DNA of 32,781 nt from a virus: the IMG/VR virus record IMGVR_UViG_3300047287_000247, positions 1-32,781 of that record, one strand, 5' to 3'. Both the position numbers and the translations under genes were made by a program. Within the stretch, counting starts at the first letter, position 1. Each line of letters starts with the position of its first letter. Below are positions 31,389 through 32,781 of the stretch, in pieces. The notes under the pieces are model-generated. The model worked only from the letters and a program-made list of their open reading frames with translations, had not been told where the DNA came from and did not search any database.

Positions 31389-31537
31389 TGCGCGGCGCAT
31401 CACTGGCGGCCTATGGGCTGGCCCTGGGGCTGGCCTTGGGCTGGCTGCACAAGCCGCTGGCGCCGGGTGCGCCTGACCGGCCCGAGCTGGGCCTGATCCG
31501 CGGGCGTGCGATGCCCGCTGAATGGCCCGGCCCTTGA
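31388..31537 (+). CDS. Tiny one-span membrane protein, 49 aa
   Basis: ATG 31388 overlaps the previous TGA by one base, giving a 49-residue protein. Its first half is hydrophobic (SLAAYGLALGLALGWL, 5-20), followed by a Pro-rich polar tail ending in EWPGP. The coupled start and the presence of a hairpin and leader right after its stop support a real gene. Function unknown; a short membrane peptide of the early region is the likely class. Confidence 0.5.
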   Translation: MRGASLAAYGLALGLALGWLHKPLAPGAPDRPELGLIRGRAMPAEWPGP

Positions 31538-31546
31538 CCCTCTCCC

Positions 31547-31607
31547 GGAGCTGCTGTGGCGGCTCCCTGAGGGGCTCACCCCTCGACCAACCACCACCAC
31601 CCACCCC
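31547..31607 (+). promoter_or_regulatory. Leader copy B: two hairpins plus GACCAACCACC leader
   Basis: The first hairpin spans 31547-31566 (8-bp stem with one G-U pair, loop TGTG). The second is GAGGGG (31569-31574), CTCA, CCCCTC (31579-31584). GACCAACCACCACC starts at the next base (31585), and ATG is at 31608. No Shine-Dalgarno is present. The CTCA loop recurs in copy D with a different but still perfect stem. Confidence 0.7.
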
Positions 31608-31817
31608 ATGAACGCCTTCTATCTGACCCTGGCCGACTACGAGAGCCGCCACAACAGCTGGGCATCGGCCGCAAGCCACTACTGCCAGGACGGCTACCCC
31701 GTCCACTACGAGGGCATCGACTGGCAACAGGCCTGCCGTGATCACGGGTTTTACGGCGCCATCCAAAAAGTGAAAGAGGCCTACCGCGCTCGCCAGTACA
31801 AGCGGCTGATGGCCTGA
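31608..31817 (+). CDS. Small hypothetical protein, 69 aa
   Basis: The start is the ATG that ends leader B; upstream codons in this frame run through the hairpins and are rejected. The protein is rich in Tyr, His and Trp (MNAFYLTLADYESRHNSWA, HYCQDGYPVHYEGIDWQQA) with a basic end (KVKEAYRARQYKRLMA). No membrane segment is seen and I do not recognise a family. It is one of the leader-controlled small genes in this module. Confidence 0.65.
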   Translation: MNAFYLTLADYESRHNSWASAASHYCQDGYPVHYEGIDWQQACRDHGFYGAIQKVKEAYRARQYKRLMA

Positions 31818-31820
31818 CGA

Positions 31821-31896
31821 CAGCACCGAGGCCCTGGGCCCTGCCCTCGGCCTCCCTGCTGCCCTCCAAGCAGCGACCAACCACCACCACCCACCC
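31821..31896 (+). promoter_or_regulatory. Leader copy C: hairpins plus GACCAACCACC leader
   Basis: The block opens with CAGCACCGAG (31821-31830). CCGAG (31826-31830) pairs with CTCGG (31846-31850). A second stem is GCTGC/GCAGC, the latter at 31870-31874, directly followed by GACCAACCACCACC at 31875 and ATG at 31897. The whole block aligns with copy D over about 80 bp. Confidence 0.7.
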
Positions 31897-32367
31897 ATGA
31901 ACACCACCGAACTGAGCCACGCCGAACAGAACGCCCAGGGGCACGCGGAGGCCATCGCCGCGGCCTACGAGGCCCATCAGTTCTGCGCGGAAGAAGGAGA
32001 AGGCCGCCACCTCACCCGTGAGGCCAAGGCGTGCCTGAAGCAGCACGGCTACGACGGCACCAACCACGACGACGTAGCGGAGGCAATCGAGGAGGCCATG
32101 CGGGGCGAAATGCTCTGCGTCGGCGTCCGTTGCAGCGAGTGGCAGGACCCCTGCGCATCGAGCTCACTCGAGCCCGATGAGTTTCAGATCCTGCTCACCA
32201 CCGGCGGCCCTGCCCTGCGCATCGTCGGCGAGCTGAACCACTACCTCGAGCCCTGCAGCGCTCGCCTCCAACACCAGGACTGGGGCACGCCCTGGACCCA
32301 GTGGTTCCACATCGAGGAGGAGGCCCTGCTCTGGCTTGCTGCCCTGCCCTGGTACGGCGAGGCCTGA
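31897..32367 (+). CDS. Conserved-looking hypothetical protein, 156 aa
   Basis: The protein has a helical N-terminal half (about 1-70, with HAEAIAAAYEAHQF and LKQHGYDGTNHDDVAEAIEE). A beta-rich second half reads EFQILLTTGGPALRIVGELN, then RLQHQDWGTPWTQWF and EEEALLWLAALPWYG. I recall the second half (ILLTTGGP, QDWGTPW) in small proteins of plasmids and phages, without a known role. It may be an early regulatory or anti-host factor, which is a guess from gene position. It starts directly after leader C. Confidence 0.68.
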   Translation: MNTTELSHAEQNAQGHAEAIAAAYEAHQFCAEEGEGRHLTREAKACLKQHGYDGTNHDDVAEAIEEAMRGEMLCVGVRCSEWQDPCASSSLEPDEFQILLTTGGPALRIVGELNHYLEPCSARLQHQDWGTPWTQWFHIEEEALLWLAALPWYGEA

Positions 32368-32370
32368 TTT

Positions 32371-32450
32371 CAGCACCGAGCCCCTGGGCCCCTGGCCCTC
32401 GGGTTCCCTGCTGGGCTCACCCAGCGACCAACCACCAACACACCCGCCCC
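32371..32450 (+). promoter_or_regulatory. Leader copy D: hairpins plus GACCAACCACC leader
   Basis: CAGCACCGAG (32371-32380) opens the block. CCGAG (32376-32380) pairs with CTCGG (32398-32402). GCTGGG (32410-32415), CTCA and CCCAGC (32420-32425) form the second hairpin. GACCAACCACCA starts at 32426 and ATG at 32451. Confidence 0.7.
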
Positions 32451-32627
32451 ATGACACCGAACCCAGATGAGCTGGCCATGCGCCGCTCGCAACGGATGAC
32501 GATCACCGTCCCCTATGGCGTGATCAGCCGCCTCGAGCGCCGTGCGCTGGAGGAAGGCCGCAGCCTCTCCAACCTCAGCGCCTACCTGCTCGAGCGCGCC
32601 ATCGAAAACCAGGAGACGCGCAAATGA
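32451..32627 (+). CDS. Ribbon-helix-helix (CopG/Arc-like) DNA-binding protein, 58 aa
   Basis: The protein fits the RHH fold. A beta strand RMTITVPYGVI (15-25) is followed by helix SRLERRALEEGRS (26-38), a turn LSN, and helix LSAYLLERAIENQ (42-54). Such proteins bind operators as dimers and often control early phage or plasmid genes. The start follows leader D; the frame upstream is not coding. The stop overlaps the next ATG (ATGA), so it is coupled to a membrane protein. Confidence 0.78.
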   Translation: MTPNPDELAMRRSQRMTITVPYGVISRLERRALEEGRSLSNLSAYLLERAIENQETRK

Positions 32628-32781
32628 ATCGCAATGATCCCGCCCTGGCTGCCCTGGTGCTGCTGGGGCTGGCCCTCGAGCTGGCAGCCGTCGCACTCCG
32701 GCCGCTGCTGGCTCATGCCCTGGCCCTGCTGCTCACCGCCGCCGTCTGGAGGCCAACCGCAGCAATGGAAACAGCCGCGGC
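32624..32781 (+). CDS. Membrane protein, partial at window end
   Basis: ATG 32624 overlaps the RHH gene stop in an ATGA junction. The visible 52 codons encode an Ala/Leu-rich protein with two hydrophobic stretches (PALAALVLLGLALELAAVAL and LLAHALALLLTAAVW) separated by an Arg-Pro turn, consistent with a two-span hairpin. The gene runs off the window and the product is not recognised. Confidence 0.55.
   Translation, partial: MNRNDPALAALVLLGLALELAAVALRPLLAHALALLLTAAVWRPTAAMETAA

Noticed and set aside
31059-31955. 298-aa minus-strand open frame across the small right-hand genes
   Set aside because: It runs antisense through four leader or hairpin blocks and several plus-strand genes, and its translation is low-complexity Gly/Val/Arg-rich.
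31171-32440. CRISPR-like spacing of GACCAACCACC repeats
   Set aside because: The repeats lie before genes, vary in spacing by hundreds of bases, and are part of hairpin leaders, so they are not an array.

Overview
The window is about 32.8 kb of GC-rich DNA (roughly 65% G+C by eye) carrying the structural half of a T7-like podovirus with short-tail virion genes in T7 order. From left to right these are a gp6-type exonuclease, small virion-assembly genes, portal, scaffold, major capsid, a strong terminator, tail tube A, tail tube B/nozzle, four internal (ejected) virion proteins and two tail-fibre genes. No integrase, RNA polymerase, DNA polymerase, tRNA or CRISPR array is visible. The host cannot be read directly. 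The gene set and GC content fit a phage of a GC-rich aquatic bacterium, perhaps a freshwater picocyanobacterium, but that is only inference.

The central finding is a complete diversity-generating retroelement (DGR) at 22719-25647, in the canonical order target gene, Avd, template repeat (TR), reverse transcriptase. The target is the second tail-fibre gene. Its last 40 or so codons hold a variable repeat (VR, 23830-23946) that aligns without gaps to the TR (24401-24517). Seven of the ten differences fall on TR adenines and turn AAC-rich template codons into new residues in a C-type-lectin-like receptor-binding domain. The other three are all T in TR and G in VR, which is not classical. A short hairpin with a GGCA loop lies just downstream of VR, as in Bordetella phage BPP-1.

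The ejection apparatus is also unusual. The lytic transglycosylase domain sits at the C-terminus of the gp15-like protein. It is followed by a 1524-residue polyvalent protein with a ParB-like segment and a zincin HExxH motif, and then by a 1132-residue protein related to the rest of gp16.

Downstream of the DGR (25641-30400) strand use changes repeatedly. Small plus-strand genes, including two likely membrane proteins, come first. A minus-strand C39-like cysteine peptidase operon follows (a likely lysis module). A lone plus-strand small-terminase candidate then converges on a minus-strand large terminase, which is preceded by two small minus-strand genes, one a winged-helix RepL/MarR-like protein.

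An approximately 800-bp gap (30401-31196) with short C-rich repeats separates this block from a rightward set of small early-type genes. Every transcription unit in that set starts with the same leader, GACCAACCACCACC, placed directly before ATG and, in three of four cases, directly after a hairpin whose stem changes while its pairing is kept. A fifth copy lies orphaned on the plus strand at 29681. This repeated hairpin-leader element is the least explained regulatory signal in the window.
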